A stretch of DNA of 64,000 nt from Flavobacterium soli DSM 19725 (GTDB lineage Bacteria; Bacteroidota; Bacteroidia; Flavobacteriales; Flavobacteriaceae). Below the pieces are notes generated by a model. It saw nothing but the letters and a program-made list of their open reading frames with translations. It was not told the origin of the DNA and made no database searches. The translations under genes were made by a program, and so were the position numbers. This document shows positions 1 through 8,410 of this stretch, one piece after another. How positions within the stretch are numbered: the stretch's first letter is position 1; every line of letters starts with the position of its first letter. Where the stretch lies: positions 62,001 through 126,000 of the forward strand of contig NZ_AUGO01000013.1 in NCBI RefSeq assembly GCF_000422705.1, read 5' to 3'.

Positions 1-1302
1 TTTGGATATGATTTTCTAAATAAATTGGACGGTGATTTTGCCTTTGTTGTTATTGATGGTGATGATTTTATTGCTGGACGTGACCCGATGGGAGTGAAGC
101 CTTTATATTATGGGCTTGACGAAAGAGGAAGGGTTTATTTTGCATCCGAAATGAAACCTATAACAGATCAATGCAAAACGTTTTCTACATTTCCTCCTGG
201 ACATTATTATACCCCAAAAACAGGATTTGTAAAATATTATAAACCTGAATATGAAGATTATAGAAAATCAGTACAAGATCTGGACTTATCATTAATCAGA
301 GAAACGCTAACTGAAGCTACAAGAAAAAGATTAATGAGTGATGTGCCGATAGGAGTATTATTGTCAGGTGGCCTAGATTCCTCATTAACTTCATCAATTG
401 CTGCTAGATTGTTGGCAGAAAAAGGAAAAAAATTAAGTTCCTTTTCAATAGGTTTGGATGCAGATGCTCCTGATGCAAAAGCAGCTCGAAAAGTGGCAGC
501 ATTTTTAGGGACTGATCACCACGAAATTCATTTTACTATCGAGCAAGGAATTGAGGTTTTAAGTAAATTGATTTGGCATTTGGAAACCTATGATGTTACC
601 TCTGTTAGAGCAAGTACCCCCATGTATTTCCTTTCCAAAGCCATTACCGATAGAGGAATTAAAGTCGTACTTTCAGGAGAAGGTGCCGATGAAATCTTTG
701 GAGGTTATTTGTATTTTAGAAATGCACCATCAACCGAAGATTTCCAAAAAGAAACTATCGAGAGGGTTCAAAAATTATTTACTGCCGATTTATTAAGAGC
801 CGATAAATCGACTATGGCTCATGGATTAGAGGCTAGAGTTCCATTTTTGGACAAAGGCTTTTTAGATGTTGCAATGCTAATTAAGGCAGAAGAAAAGCAA
901 CCGAAAACCTATAATGGGATTGAAAAATATATTTTAAGAAAAGCATTTGACACACCAGAAACGCCTTATTTGCCAGATGAGGTTTTATGGCGTCAAAAAG
1001 AACAATTCTCAGATGGAGTAGGTTATAGTTGGATCGATCAATTGATTGAATATTGTTCAAATCAAGTAACAGATTTGCAAATGGATAATGCAAAAGAGCG
1101 TTTCCCATATAATACACCAACTACCAAAGAAGCTTACTTCTATAGAGACATTTTTCACAAATATTATCCTCAAGTTAGTGCTGCCCAAACCGTTAGGAAA
1201 TGGATTCCAAAATGGCAAGAAAATCTAGATCCAAGCGGAAGAGCAAATACAGCTCACGTTCAGGCGGATCCTGAAATTGCAAAATCAAATAGTGTAGTAT
1301 AG
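1..1302 (+). CDS. asnB: asparagine synthase B (glutamine-hydrolysing), 5' end cut by window edge
   Basis: Makes asparagine from aspartate, glutamine and ATP in the cytoplasm. The reading frame is open from base 1, so the N-terminal part including the catalytic Cys lies outside the window. What remains starts in the class-II glutaminase domain (LDGDFAFVV, GRDPMGVKPLYYG, FASEMKP) and continues into the synthetase domain, whose pyrophosphate-binding loop LLSGGLDSS is encoded near 358-384. The later motif LSGEGADEIFGGY and the segment HGLEARVPFLD are typical of AsnB. The tail ends normally before a strong terminator. The family assignment is firm; only the start is unknown. Confidence 0.96.
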   Translation, partial: FGYDFLNKLDGDFAFVVIDGDDFIAGRDPMGVKPLYYGLDERGRVYFASEMKPITDQCKTFSTFPPGHYYTPKTGFVKYYKPEYEDYRKSVQDLDLSLIRETLTEATRKRLMSDVPIGVLLSGGLDSSLTSSIAARLLAEKGKKLSSFSIGLDADAPDAKAARKVAAFLGTDHHEIHFTIEQGIEVLSKLIWHLETYDVTSVRASTPMYFLSKAITDRGIKVVLSGEGADEIFGGYLYFRNAPSTEDFQKETIERVQKLFTADLLRADKSTMAHGLEARVPFLDKGFLDVAMLIKAEEKQPKTYNGIEKYILRKAFDTPETPYLPDEVLWRQKEQFSDGVGYSWIDQLIEYCSNQVTDLQMDNAKERFPYNTPTTKEAYFYRDIFHKYYPQVSAAQTVRKWIPKWQENLDPSGRANTAHVQADPEIAKSNSVV

Positions 1303-1331
1303 TTAGGTTTGTTATATAGTTTGTTTGTATG

Positions 1332-1360
1332 AAAGCGTTGAGAAGTCAACGCTTTTTTTT
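1332..1360 (+). terminator. intrinsic terminator after asnB
   Basis: A 10-bp perfect stem (AAAGCGTTGA / TCAACGCTTT) with a GAAG loop is followed by a run of T, 30 bases after the asnB stop. Confidence 0.9.
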
Positions 1361-1513
1361 TATAATTTTTTTCAATATTGTTTTTCGGTAAAGTATTTAT
1401 AAACAGAAGGCTACATTGCAAGGCTTTTTTTCTAACATTTCCTTAACACGGCCCCTCAAGCAACCTTTGAAGTTTATGCCATCTTAAGTGAAATCAATAA
1501 ATTTTTAATTATT

Positions 1514-1917
1514 ATGAAAAAGTTCAAATTGCAAGCAATTGCATTATTAGTGGTAGTTTCATTAGCATTTACTTCATGTAGTAATGATGATAATCCCGGT
1601 CCAAATGTTGTTTTGAAAGAAGCTTTGGTTACAGTTGTTACAGGACCCCAAAAGCTAATTTAAATCAGGAAGTAAATCTGTCTACAAGCTTTGTGGTAGA
1701 AAATAGCTGTGGAGCCTTTAATAAATTTATTGAAACTGCTGAGGATAATACTAAGACAATTACTGTTGAAGCAAATTATGTAGGATCGAATTGTGTGGCG
1801 ACTCCAACTACCAAAACGGCAACTTACAAATTTAAGTCGGCCACAGCTGGAACTTACAATTTGAAGTTTAAAAAAACAGCTACTGAATTTATAACACATA
1901 CAATAGTTGTAGAATAA
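1514..1917 (+). pseudogene. small lipoprotein gene with an internal frameshift
   Basis: The ATG at 1514 opens a lipoprotein signal peptide (MKKFKLQAIALLVVVSLAFTSC) that runs to TAA at 1661-1663 after 49 residues. The rest of the protein continues in another frame from about 1651 to 1917 and ends ATEFITHTIVVE. The intact paralogue at 3524-3934 aligns across both parts (GPVEATIDQEI against GPxKANLNQEV). One missing base near the CCCC run at 1646-1649 would restore one frame. Function is unknown: a small secreted lipoprotein with paired Cys. It may be a true pseudogene, a phase-variable run or a sequencing error; the run is not a classical slippery heptamer. Confidence 0.7.
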
Positions 1918-2074
1918 GTATTTTTTGTTTTTGTTAATTGCGAAAACACTGAATGAAAAGCCAATGTTTTTTTATTTTGTCTCTTACATCTTTTCCAATG
2001 ATTATTTTGAGATCAATAAGCAATTGTAGTTTCAATATTTTTTACATTTACATCAAATAAAAAATATAGATAAA

Positions 2075-2926
2075 TTGAATATTGCTATAAAAAATAATAA
2101 TCTTACTGCAACAATTAGTACTAAAGGTGCAGAACTAATTTCCTTGAGAAGTGACAAGAGAGAATTTATTTGGGAAGGAAATCCAGAATTTTGGGGTAAA
2201 CATTCTCCAGTTTTGTTCCCAATTGTTGGAACTTTGAAAGATAATAGCTATAACTATTTGGGAGATAGATATTTGCTTTCCCGTCATGGTTTTGCTAGAG
2301 ATATGGTTTTTGATGTAAAAGAACAATCCGAAGATAGCGTTATTTTTTCACTTCAATCATCTGAAGAAACTTTGAAAAATTATCCATTTGCTTTTGAGTT
2401 GCAACTTATTTATACCTTATATCTAGATAAACTTATACTTCAGTACAAAGTAATCAATAATGATAAAAAAGAATTGCCTTTTTCCATTGGAGCCCATCCA
2501 GCATTTGCCTTACCAAAAGATTTTAGCAATTATTCGCTTTCATTCGATGAAGATAATGAACTTGAATATTTCTTGCTAGAAAACGACTTGCTTTCAGATC
2601 GAACATCGCAACTCAATTTAAGTAAAAATAAATTACATCTCCATTATCCGTTGTTTGAAAATGATGCTTTGGTATTTAAGAAACTACAATCAAAAGCAAT
2701 CACGATCAATGAAAATGAGCAACCTATCCTGAAAATTTCCTTTCACGATTTCCCAAATTTAGGAATTTGGACGAAAGTAGATGCACCATTTATTTGCATC
2801 GAACCATGGTTTGGACATTCAGATACGCCTAAAAATTCTGGAGCTATTATGGAAAAAGAAGGCGTGGTTATTTTAAAGAAAGATAAAATTTTCGAATCTC
2901 AATTTTCAATAGAAATAGTATGCTAA
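2075..2926 (+). CDS. aldose 1-epimerase family protein (mutarotase-like)
   Basis: Predicted to interconvert alpha and beta anomers of a hexose or hexose phosphate. The 283-residue protein shows the family signatures SRHGFARD (His71), GAHPAF (His141) and IEPWFGHSD (Glu243), the positions expected for the catalytic histidines and glutamate. There is no signal peptide, so it is cytosolic. No ATG is available at the N terminus and TTG at 2075 is the likely start, giving the family's usual beginning (INNNxLxATI). The stop overlaps the next gene by 7 bases, so the two are probably co-translated. It fits the LacX/YeaD-like branch better than classical GalM; the substrate cannot be told. Confidence 0.85.
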   Translation: MNIAIKNNNLTATISTKGAELISLRSDKREFIWEGNPEFWGKHSPVLFPIVGTLKDNSYNYLGDRYLLSRHGFARDMVFDVKEQSEDSVIFSLQSSEETLKNYPFAFELQLIYTLYLDKLILQYKVINNDKKELPFSIGAHPAFALPKDFSNYSLSFDEDNELEYFLLENDLLSDRTSQLNLSKNKLHLHYPLFENDALVFKKLQSKAITINENEQPILKISFHDFPNLGIWTKVDAPFICIEPWFGHSDTPKNSGAIMEKEGVVILKKDKIFESQFSIEIVC

Positions 2927-3471
2927 CACTTGATTTTTTACCTTTCCCAGTCTTAGAAACCGAACGATTATTACTCAGAAGATTAGATTCATCAGATGTT
3001 AATGAAATTTTCGAGCTTCGGTCCAATCCCGAAACCATGAAATATATTCCTCGTCCATTGGTAAAAAACCACGAAGACGCTCTAAAGCATTTCAAAACAA
3101 TTGATGATGCAATTAATAATAATCTAGGAATAAATTGGGCAGTAACCCTGAAAGGAAACCCTAAATTACTCGGAATAATGGGTTTTTATCGTATTCAGCC
3201 GGAGAATTTTCGTGCAGAAATAGGCTATATGATACTTCCAGAATTTAATGGAAAAGGCATTGTGTCCGAAGCCATCCCGAGAATATTGGAATATGGTTTT
3301 ACGACCATGAAACTTCATTCTGTTGAAGCAGTAATCGATCCTGATAACATTGCTTCTGAACGCGTGCTAAAGAAATGCAATTTCGAGAAAGAGGCACATT
3401 TTAAAGAAAATGAATATTTTGATGGCAAGTTTTGGGATTCGGTGGTTTATTCGATTTTGAATAAAAAATAA
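2920..3471 (+). CDS. GNAT N-acetyltransferase, RimJ/RimL-like
   Basis: This is a 183-residue cytosolic acetyltransferase. It opens with the hallmark LETERLLLRRL (residues 12-22), and the acetyl-CoA binding segment lies at about 101-118 (EIGYMILPEFNGKGIVSEA). Homologues acetylate ribosomal protein N termini or small amines; the substrate here is unknown. The gene overlaps the mutarotase gene and probably shares its mRNA. A second gene of the same type is at 40837. Confidence 0.88.
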   Translation: MLTLDFLPFPVLETERLLLRRLDSSDVNEIFELRSNPETMKYIPRPLVKNHEDALKHFKTIDDAINNNLGINWAVTLKGNPKLLGIMGFYRIQPENFRAEIGYMILPEFNGKGIVSEAIPRILEYGFTTMKLHSVEAVIDPDNIASERVLKKCNFEKEAHFKENEYFDGKFWDSVVYSILNKK

Positions 3472-3523
3472 AGCAACCTTTTTTATCAATTCACATCTTG
3501 AAATTATAACTTAACATATAAAC

Positions 3524-3934
3524 ATGAAAAATAATTTAATTAAAATGCTTTCTGGAACTTTACTTTTCGCATTGTTCTCTACAAGTTGTTCGCTTCCAGA
3601 CGATAATAAGGATAATTGTGTTCAAGTCATAGGTGTTGCAACAGATGGAGTTGTAGGTCCAGTTGAAGCAACTATTGATCAGGAAATCACCTTAAATGTC
3701 ACTTATAAAATTGCAGCAAGTTGTGGTGAATTTTATATCTTTAGCGAACAAACTGTTAGTTCGACTGAAAAAAAGGTTGCAATCCTGGCTACATATGATG
3801 TCTGCAATTGTAATAATGTTTACACAACCAAAACCCAACCTTATAAGTTTAAGGTGGCTACTGCGGGTGTATATTCCTTAAAGTTTGCAACTGAAAACAA
3901 TGCATTTATAACACATGTTATTACGGTTGAATAA
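3524..3934 (+). CDS. small lipoprotein, intact paralogue of the frameshifted gene at 1514
   Basis: The product is 136 residues with a lipoprotein signal (LLFALFSTSC, lipid-anchored Cys at about 22). It has paired cysteines (CVQ, ASCGEF, DVCNCNN) and a C-terminal segment YKFKVATAGVYSLKFATENNAFITHVITVE-like that matches the paralogue at 1514-1917. The ending suggests a small beta-sandwich exposed on the envelope. No known family was recognised. Its own terminator follows at 3952. Confidence 0.75.
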   Translation: MKNNLIKMLSGTLLFALFSTSCSLPDDNKDNCVQVIGVATDGVVGPVEATIDQEITLNVTYKIAASCGEFYIFSEQTVSSTEKKVAILATYDVCNCNNVYTTKTQPYKFKVATAGVYSLKFATENNAFITHVITVE

Positions 3935-3951
3935 CCATATTAAGTTTCAAT

Positions 3952-3979
3952 AAAATCCTGGAAATCCCAGGATTTTTTT
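3952..3979 (+). terminator. intrinsic terminator
   Basis: An 8-bp stem (AATCCTGG / CCAGGATT) with a 5-base loop is followed by TTTTTTA. Confidence 0.85.
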
Positions 3980-4005
3980 ATTAGTCACAAGAAAAATTTA
4001 AATTT

Positions 4006-4059
4006 TAGGAGCGAATCGTTTGAGTGTAGAGTAAAACCATTTTCTGAAGCTCGGGCTAG
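4006..4059 (+). repeat. dispersed repeat family, copy A (shortened)
   Basis: It starts TAGGAGCGAATCG and ends GCTCGGGCTAG. The first 37 bases closely match copy D at 38486. The central hairpin present in copies C, D and E is missing here, so this looks like a deletion derivative. Confidence 0.6.
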
Positions 4060-4067
4060 TTAAAAAT

Positions 4068-4304
4068 CTATTCGCCCTTTGGAAACTTCGGAAGCGTCCG
4101 GATGTAGAGATTTTCGACCTTCGTTCTCGCCCAATCCGTTTTTCTAAGAAACGTTAAGCTCGATTTTATACTCGGATTATCAGTAAAACATTTAATCTTG
4201 ATTAGTTCTCCCAGAGTATCAAAACCATAAAAAGAAACTAATTGCTCCAACATTTTTTGAAGCGTAACACCATGTAACGGATTGTTTTTCGACTGATTTT
4301 CCAT
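4068..4304 (-). CDS. VF530 family (DUF2132) small protein
   Basis: The 78-residue protein has the near-invariant family core: [32 protein letters not shown] and [21 protein letters not shown]530 proteins are small helical proteins proposed to bind DNA; their physiological role is not established. There is no signal peptide. The gene stands alone, its 3' end 9 bases from repeat copy A. Confidence 0.9.
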   Translation of the reverse strand: MENQSKNNPLHGVTLQKMLEQLVSFYGFDTLGELIKIKCFTDNPSIKSSLTFLRKTDWARTKVENLYIRTLPKFPKGE

Positions 4305-4360
4305 CCAACAAAGGTAAGGAATTCAAAAATTAATTAAATTTATATCCAATATAAAAAAAC

Positions 4361-4840
4361 ATGAAACAATTCTATATTTTCCTATTCGGAATATTATCTC
4401 AAAACATAATGTCCCAAACTGAAACCACAATCTATCTAATTCGGCATGCTGAAAAAGCCGATAGTTCACCCAATACTGAGCTTTCAGCCGAAGGAAAAAA
4501 ACGAGCAAATGATTGGGCAAATTATTTTCAATTGCAACCAATAGATTTCATCTACAGCACACCATATATCCGAACTCAAAGCACAGCATTACCAACAGCC
4601 ATTTCTCAAAAAAAAGAAATTATTGCCTATAACCCAAGCGAACTAGATTTAAAAAAAATAATAGCTGAAAATACAGGTAAAACCATACTGATTATAGGAC
4701 ACAGCAACACCATTCCAAAGCACATCAACCAACTCCTCGGTGAAGAGAAATATCCTGAAATTCCTGAAAATGAGTTTGGAAATCTTTATTGTATCAAGGA
4801 GAAAAAAGGTGTCATTTCTCACTCTTTAACTAAAATATAA
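4361..4840 (+). CDS. secreted histidine phosphatase family protein (SixA-like)
   Basis: A 159-residue phosphohistidine-type phosphatase. The catalytic motif LIRHAEKAD puts the nucleophile at His29, and the second histidine is in IIGHSNTIP (His114). The phosphate-pocket motif STPYIRTQSTA is also present. The first 19 residues look like a signal peptide, so the enzyme probably acts in the periplasm, unlike cytosolic SixA. The substrate is unknown. Confidence 0.85.
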   Translation: MKQFYIFLFGILSQNIMSQTETTIYLIRHAEKADSSPNTELSAEGKKRANDWANYFQLQPIDFIYSTPYIRTQSTALPTAISQKKEIIAYNPSELDLKKIIAENTGKTILIIGHSNTIPKHINQLLGEEKYPEIPENEFGNLYCIKEKKGVISHSLTKI

Positions 4841-4885
4841 AAGCCGCATCTTTCGAATCGGCTCAATATATGAAAGTGTAAATTC

Positions 4886-6022
4886 TTAATTGATAATAAC
4901 CTTTTTAGTTATCGTTTGAGTATCCGAACTTAATCTTAGGAAATAAAATCCTTGAGATAAATTCTCCAACGTATAAACATTGTTTGAACTGTTAGGATTT
5001 TTAATTTCTTGCATGATTTGACCATTAACGTTAATCAACTGAATTTCATCCAAGATCACTTCAGAGTTGATATTGATTCTATTGTTGTTTGATGGGTTTG
5101 GATAAACCATAACGTTTGCAAGAGTATCAAATTGTTTTGTACCCAACAATGCCTCAACTGTAGCACATTGTGTTGTCCAGATATCACACACATAATCAGG
5201 ATTATCGATATATGGATTTCGATTGCCTTGATAGTCATAAATGGCATTATTCTGATCAATTTCCTTTTGAGAAACAGGATCTTCAATATGCCATTTTATC
5301 AAAAGTAAAAGAAAATTATCCGAAAAAACTTTATTATTTGTTCCGTCAAACATCGATTTTACTTGAGTAGTAGCAACATTTGCAGCGGTGTAAAAGCCAG
5401 CCATTTGTGTTTCATATCGTGTCGCAAAATAAAAGAATGATCGTGCAACATCTCCTTTGAAAGCATCTATTGGTTCAAAAACAGTTCCAGTAAAACTAGA
5501 AAAAGATGAAGATGCCATCGAACCTTTTTTAGAACCATTTTGAGAAGTATAACTAGCTGTTCCCACTTCACCAAAAGGAAAATTTCCTCTTGCTCCATTT
5601 ACAGATCCATCAGACGGAACTACATGAAAAGGGTCATTTTTCATAGGACTCCCTTCATCGAAATAGGATTGAGCAACCAAATGTTCTCTATTATAGCAAT
5701 CACCCTCACCATTATAGTTTCCACATTGGTCTGAAGTTGAAGTATAATTATAAGGATCAGCACTCGTAGGGTTTTCAGAGTAAATATCTAGTACAGTATT
5801 ATCATCTTCATAATAATTGTCCCGAAAAGCACTTTCTGTATAGAGATTCCAAAGTGAGTTATATCCTTGATCACTATGACCATTTGTAATAATGTTTCGC
5901 AACTGTGTTTTTAAGGTATATCCAGTTCCTGTTGCATTATTGTAATAATTAGGAGGTGCTTGAGAAAATGCAAAAGCAGCAAACAATAACAATAATAAGG
6001 TGTAATTTTTTTTCATCTTCAT
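4886..6022 (-). CDS. secreted endonuclease I (EndA/Bsn type) with T9SS sorting domain
   Basis: A non-specific extracellular nuclease. A signal peptide is followed by the endonuclease I domain, residues about 24-270, with the catalytic motif CYNREHLVAQSYF (His114) and the metal-site Asn/Asp region KNDPFHVVPSDGSVNGARGN. The last 75 residues form a type A T9SS sorting domain (VYPNPSNN through LSQGFYFLRLSSD to a basic end). It is presumably exported by the Sec system and released or anchored by T9SS for DNA scavenging. Start: ATG at 6022, or the second ATG at 6016, which gives the cleaner MKKNYTLLLLL signal. A TACTTTTG box lies just upstream. Confidence 0.92.
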   Translation of the reverse strand: MKMKKNYTLLLLLFAAFAFSQAPPNYYNNATGTGYTLKTQLRNIITNGHSDQGYNSLWNLYTESAFRDNYYEDDNTVLDIYSENPTSADPYNYTSTSDQCGNYNGEGDCYNREHLVAQSYFDEGSPMKNDPFHVVPSDGSVNGARGNFPFGEVGTASYTSQNGSKKGSMASSSFSSFTGTVFEPIDAFKGDVARSFFYFATRYETQMAGFYTAANVATTQVKSMFDGTNNKVFSDNFLLLLIKWHIEDPVSQKEIDQNNAIYDYQGNRNPYIDNPDYVCDIWTTQCATVEALLGTKQFDTLANVMVYPNPSNNNRININSEVILDEIQLINVNGQIMQEIKNPNSSNNVYTLENLSQGFYFLRLSSDTQTITKKVIIN

Positions 6023-6035
6023 AAATTAAGGGAAG

Positions 6036-6043
6036 CAAAAGTA
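6036..6043 (-). promoter_or_regulatory. -7 box for the endonuclease gene
   Basis: TACTTTTG on the minus strand fits the Bacteroidota TAnnTTTG consensus, 14 bases before the ATG at 6022. No TTG lies at the ideal distance upstream. Confidence 0.4.
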
Positions 6044-6113
6044 GGCGATTATTTTAATCAAAATATTTTTTTAACATCTAATTTGAGATCTGTTAGAAAA
6101 AAATATTCTTGAA

Positions 6114-7328
6114 TTATGCTTTTCGCTCTAACAATGCCATATAAAACCCGTCAAAACCTGATTCTGAAGCTAGGATCTTAGCGTCTTTTACAAAGGTAAA
6201 GTTTTTACCATTTTCTGTGGTTAAGAAATGCTTAACTTGTTCTTGATTTTCAGATGGTAACACCGAACAAGTTGCATAAACTAATTTTCCACCTGGTTTA
6301 ACGATTCTCGAATAGCTTTCCAGAACCTCTGCCTGAACCTTACGGATATTGTCAATAAACTCAGGTTGCAGTTTCCATTTTGCATCTGGATTTCTTTTCA
6401 AAACCCCTAAACCGCTACAAGGTGCGTCAATCAAAACCCTATCTGCCTTTTCCTGAAGTTTTTTAATAACTTTCGTCGAATCGATAATTTTATATTCGAT
6501 ATTGAAAGCTCCATTTCTTTTGGCTCTCAATTTCAGTTGCTTCAATTTACTTTCATATAAATCCATAGCAATCAACTGGCCCTTGTTTTCCATAAGTGAA
6601 GCCAAGTGTAATGTTTTCCCACCGGCACCAGCACATGTATCAACTACTCTCATTCCTGGTTTTACATCTAGGAAAGCAGCCACTAATTGTGAATTGGCAT
6701 CTTGAACTTCAAAAAAACCTTCCTTGAAAGCATCTGTCAAGAACACATTTGCTCTTTCTTTCAAAACTAAAGCGTCTGGCTGGTCTTTCAGATAATCAGT
6801 TTCAATATCTAAATCCATTAAGATTGCTCTTAATTTTTCCTTCGTAGTTTTCAAGGTATTTACCCTTAAAATCACTTTTGCAGGTTGGTTTTGAGCTGCA
6901 ATTTCTTTAGACCATACTGCTTCGCCTAATTCTTGTACACCCACTTCATCCATCCAATCTGGAATAGATTCTCTAAACACTCTGTTTTTAGAAAGCTCAT
7001 CAAAGCGTCCTTTTATTTTTCGTTCAGGAGTTCCTTCAAGTTGTCTCCAATCAGGAATTGGATAACCTCTCAAAACAGCCCAAACGGCAAATACCCTCCA
7101 CAAATCATCTCGGTCAAAAGGTTCTTTAACATCAGCAATTTCGCTGTATAATCTCTTCCAACGTACTATTTCATAGATGGTTTCGGCAACAAATTTTCTA
7201 TCGTGGCTTCCCCAACGTTTGTCTTTTTTCAAGGCTCTTGCCACCACTTTATCAGCATATTCTCCGTCATTAAATATTGCATTCAATGAATCAATCGTGG
7301 TGTAAACTAAATTTCTGTGTAATCTCAT
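6114..7328 (-). CDS. RsmB/NOP family rRNA (cytosine-C5) methyltransferase
   Basis: Transfers a methyl group from S-adenosylmethionine to C5 of a cytosine in rRNA. In 404 residues, an N-terminal NusB-like helical part (about 1-130) is followed by the Rossmann methyltransferase. The SAM motif is VVDTCAGAGGKTLHLA (228-243). The two catalytic cysteines are in DAPCSGLG (Cys304) and ATCSVLPSE (Cys354), as in RsmB and RsmF. It is cytosolic. Its start is followed upstream by a heptamer repeat array and a four-helix-bundle gene. Confidence 0.93.
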   Translation of the reverse strand: MRLHRNLVYTTIDSLNAIFNDGEYADKVVARALKKDKRWGSHDRKFVAETIYEIVRWKRLYSEIADVKEPFDRDDLWRVFAVWAVLRGYPIPDWRQLEGTPERKIKGRFDELSKNRVFRESIPDWMDEVGVQELGEAVWSKEIAAQNQPAKVILRVNTLKTTKEKLRAILMDLDIETDYLKDQPDALVLKERANVFLTDAFKEGFFEVQDANSQLVAAFLDVKPGMRVVDTCAGAGGKTLHLASLMENKGQLIAMDLYESKLKQLKLRAKRNGAFNIEYKIIDSTKVIKKLQEKADRVLIDAPCSGLGVLKRNPDAKWKLQPEFIDNIRKVQAEVLESYSRIVKPGGKLVYATCSVLPSENQEQVKHFLTTENGKNFTFVKDAKILASESGFDGFYMALLERKA

Positions 7329-7371
7329 TTTATATAATTGAGGTGCAAAGGTATTACTTTTTGTTAAGTAA

Positions 7372-7398
7372 TCAGTGTTCAGTGTTCAGTGTTCAGTT
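7372..7398 (+). repeat. TTCAGTG heptamer array, left arm
   Basis: Four tandem units of TCAGTGT, the last imperfect. They are the reverse complement of the CACTGAA units at 7811-7880, so the gene between them sits inside inverted arrays. Confidence 0.8.
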
Positions 7399-7408
7399 TT
7401 TGTAGAGG

Positions 7409-7777
7409 CTAAATTGAAACACCAAACTTTTGTGGATTTAAAATCATATAATTAATAATTCTGCCAACTTCATCACTTTCTCTAATCAGTTCATCAAATA
7501 ATTCCTCACTGATATAGTCGCATTTGAGAGAGAATTCAAGCCAAACTTGAGTTTCAGAGTTTTCGGCATCACAGTCAGTAAGCTTGCTGTGAAAATTTTT
7601 AGGATATATTCTTTTTCTGTATGCTTCAGCAATATTTGCAGATACACTTCTTGAAGATCTTCTTATTTGGTCGGTTAGTGAATAAATTTCTTCTTTCGGA
7701 AAAGTTTTGGTAATCTCAAAAATTCTCATTGCTAAATGAAAAGATTTTTGATAGGCTAATAATTCTTGAAATCGCAT
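7409..7777 (-). CDS. four-helix-bundle protein (S23/IVP family)
   Basis: The 122-residue helical protein has the family core LLAYQKSFHLAMRIFEIT, LTDQIRRSSRSVSANIAEAY and ETQVWLEFSL. Relatives are encoded in 23S rRNA intervening sequences, as stand-alone genes in Bacteroidota, or as the Avd partner of diversity-generating retroelements. No rRNA, reverse transcriptase or variable repeat is nearby, so this is a stand-alone copy of unknown role, presumably nucleic-acid binding. It is bracketed by inverted heptamer arrays, which suggests insertion as a unit. Confidence 0.9.
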   Translation of the reverse strand: MRFQELLAYQKSFHLAMRIFEITKTFPKEEIYSLTDQIRRSSRSVSANIAEAYRKRIYPKNFHSKLTDCDAENSETQVWLEFSLKCDYISEELFDELIRESDEVGRIINYMILNPQKFGVSI

Positions 7778-7810
7778 AGAATGTTATTTATAATTTTAGA
7801 CAAAATATAT

Positions 7811-7880
7811 CACTGAACACTGAATACTGAACACTGAATACTGAACACTGAATACTGAACACTGAATACTGAACACTGAA
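7811..7880 (+). repeat. CACTGAA/TACTGAA heptamer array, right arm
   Basis: Ten uninterrupted 7-base units, mostly alternating CACTGAA and TACTGAA (a 14-base super-repeat), followed by a degenerate eleventh (TACTAAT). That unit contains the stop codon of the KdsC gene at 7883-7885, so the array abuts the coding end directly. Confidence 0.95.
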
Positions 7881-7882
7881 TA

Positions 7883-8410
7883 CTAATCGTGTTTTCCATT
7901 AAAGTAAGTAGTCCATTTCCCTTGAACTTTCATAACCTGTTCAATAACATCACGAACAGCACCCTTTCCACCTTCTTTATGGGAAATATACGTCGAAATC
8001 CCTTTAATTTCAGGGCTTGCATCTTGAGGACAAGTCGGTAAACCAACCAATTGCATCACGTGATAATCAGGAATGTCATCTCCCATATATAAAACCTGTT
8101 CAGGCTTAATGTTCAGCATTTCGGTATACTCTTTAAAGTTTTCAACTTTGTCCGGACAAGCCAAATGGATATCCTTGATGCCAAGATTTTGCAAACGAAT
8201 TCGAACACCTTCATTGCTTCCGCCCGAAATAACGCAAACATGATAACCGCTTTCAACGGCTGCCTTCATTGCATATCCGTCACGGATGTTCATTGTTCTG
8301 AGCATTTCGCCAGTAGAAGTAATATGAACAGAACTGTCGGTTAGAACGCCATCAACATCAAAAATAAAAGTCGTGATGTCGTTCATTAATTCCTTATAAC
8401 TTTTTGCCAT
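7883..8410 (-). CDS. kdsC: KDO-8-phosphate phosphatase (KdsC-like HAD hydrolase)
   Basis: Predicted to remove phosphate from 3-deoxy-D-manno-octulosonate 8-phosphate in lipopolysaccharide precursor synthesis. The 175-residue type C0 HAD protein has motif I FDVDGVLTD (Asp18, Asp20), motif II VISGG, a Lys in DKVENF and motif IV MGDDIPDY. It has no cap domain, as expected for KdsC, which acts as a tetramer. The final KEGGKGAVRDVIEQVM is the usual KdsC tail. It overlaps the upstream DUF2520 gene by 17 bases, so the two are co-transcribed. Confidence 0.9.
   Translation of the reverse strand: MAKSYKELMNDITTFIFDVDGVLTDSSVHITSTGEMLRTMNIRDGYAMKAAVESGYHVCVISGGSNEGVRIRLQNLGIKDIHLACPDKVENFKEYTEMLNIKPEQVLYMGDDIPDYHVMQLVGLPTCPQDASPEIKGISTYISHKEGGKGAVRDVIEQVMKVQGKWTTYFNGKHD

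Noticed and set aside
1640..1663. Programmed -1 frameshift in the lipoprotein gene
   Set aside because: GGA CCC CAA AAG is not an X XXY YYZ heptamer, no stimulatory hairpin is evident, and the paralogue has a continuous frame.
4841..4885. Terminator between the convergent phosphatase and endonuclease genes
   Set aside because: AGCCG/CGGCT pairs over only 5 bases around a 15-base loop with no T run; too weak to call.
7409..7777. Diversity-generating retroelement accessory gene (avd)
   Set aside because: No reverse transcriptase, template repeat or variable repeat is within the window around it.
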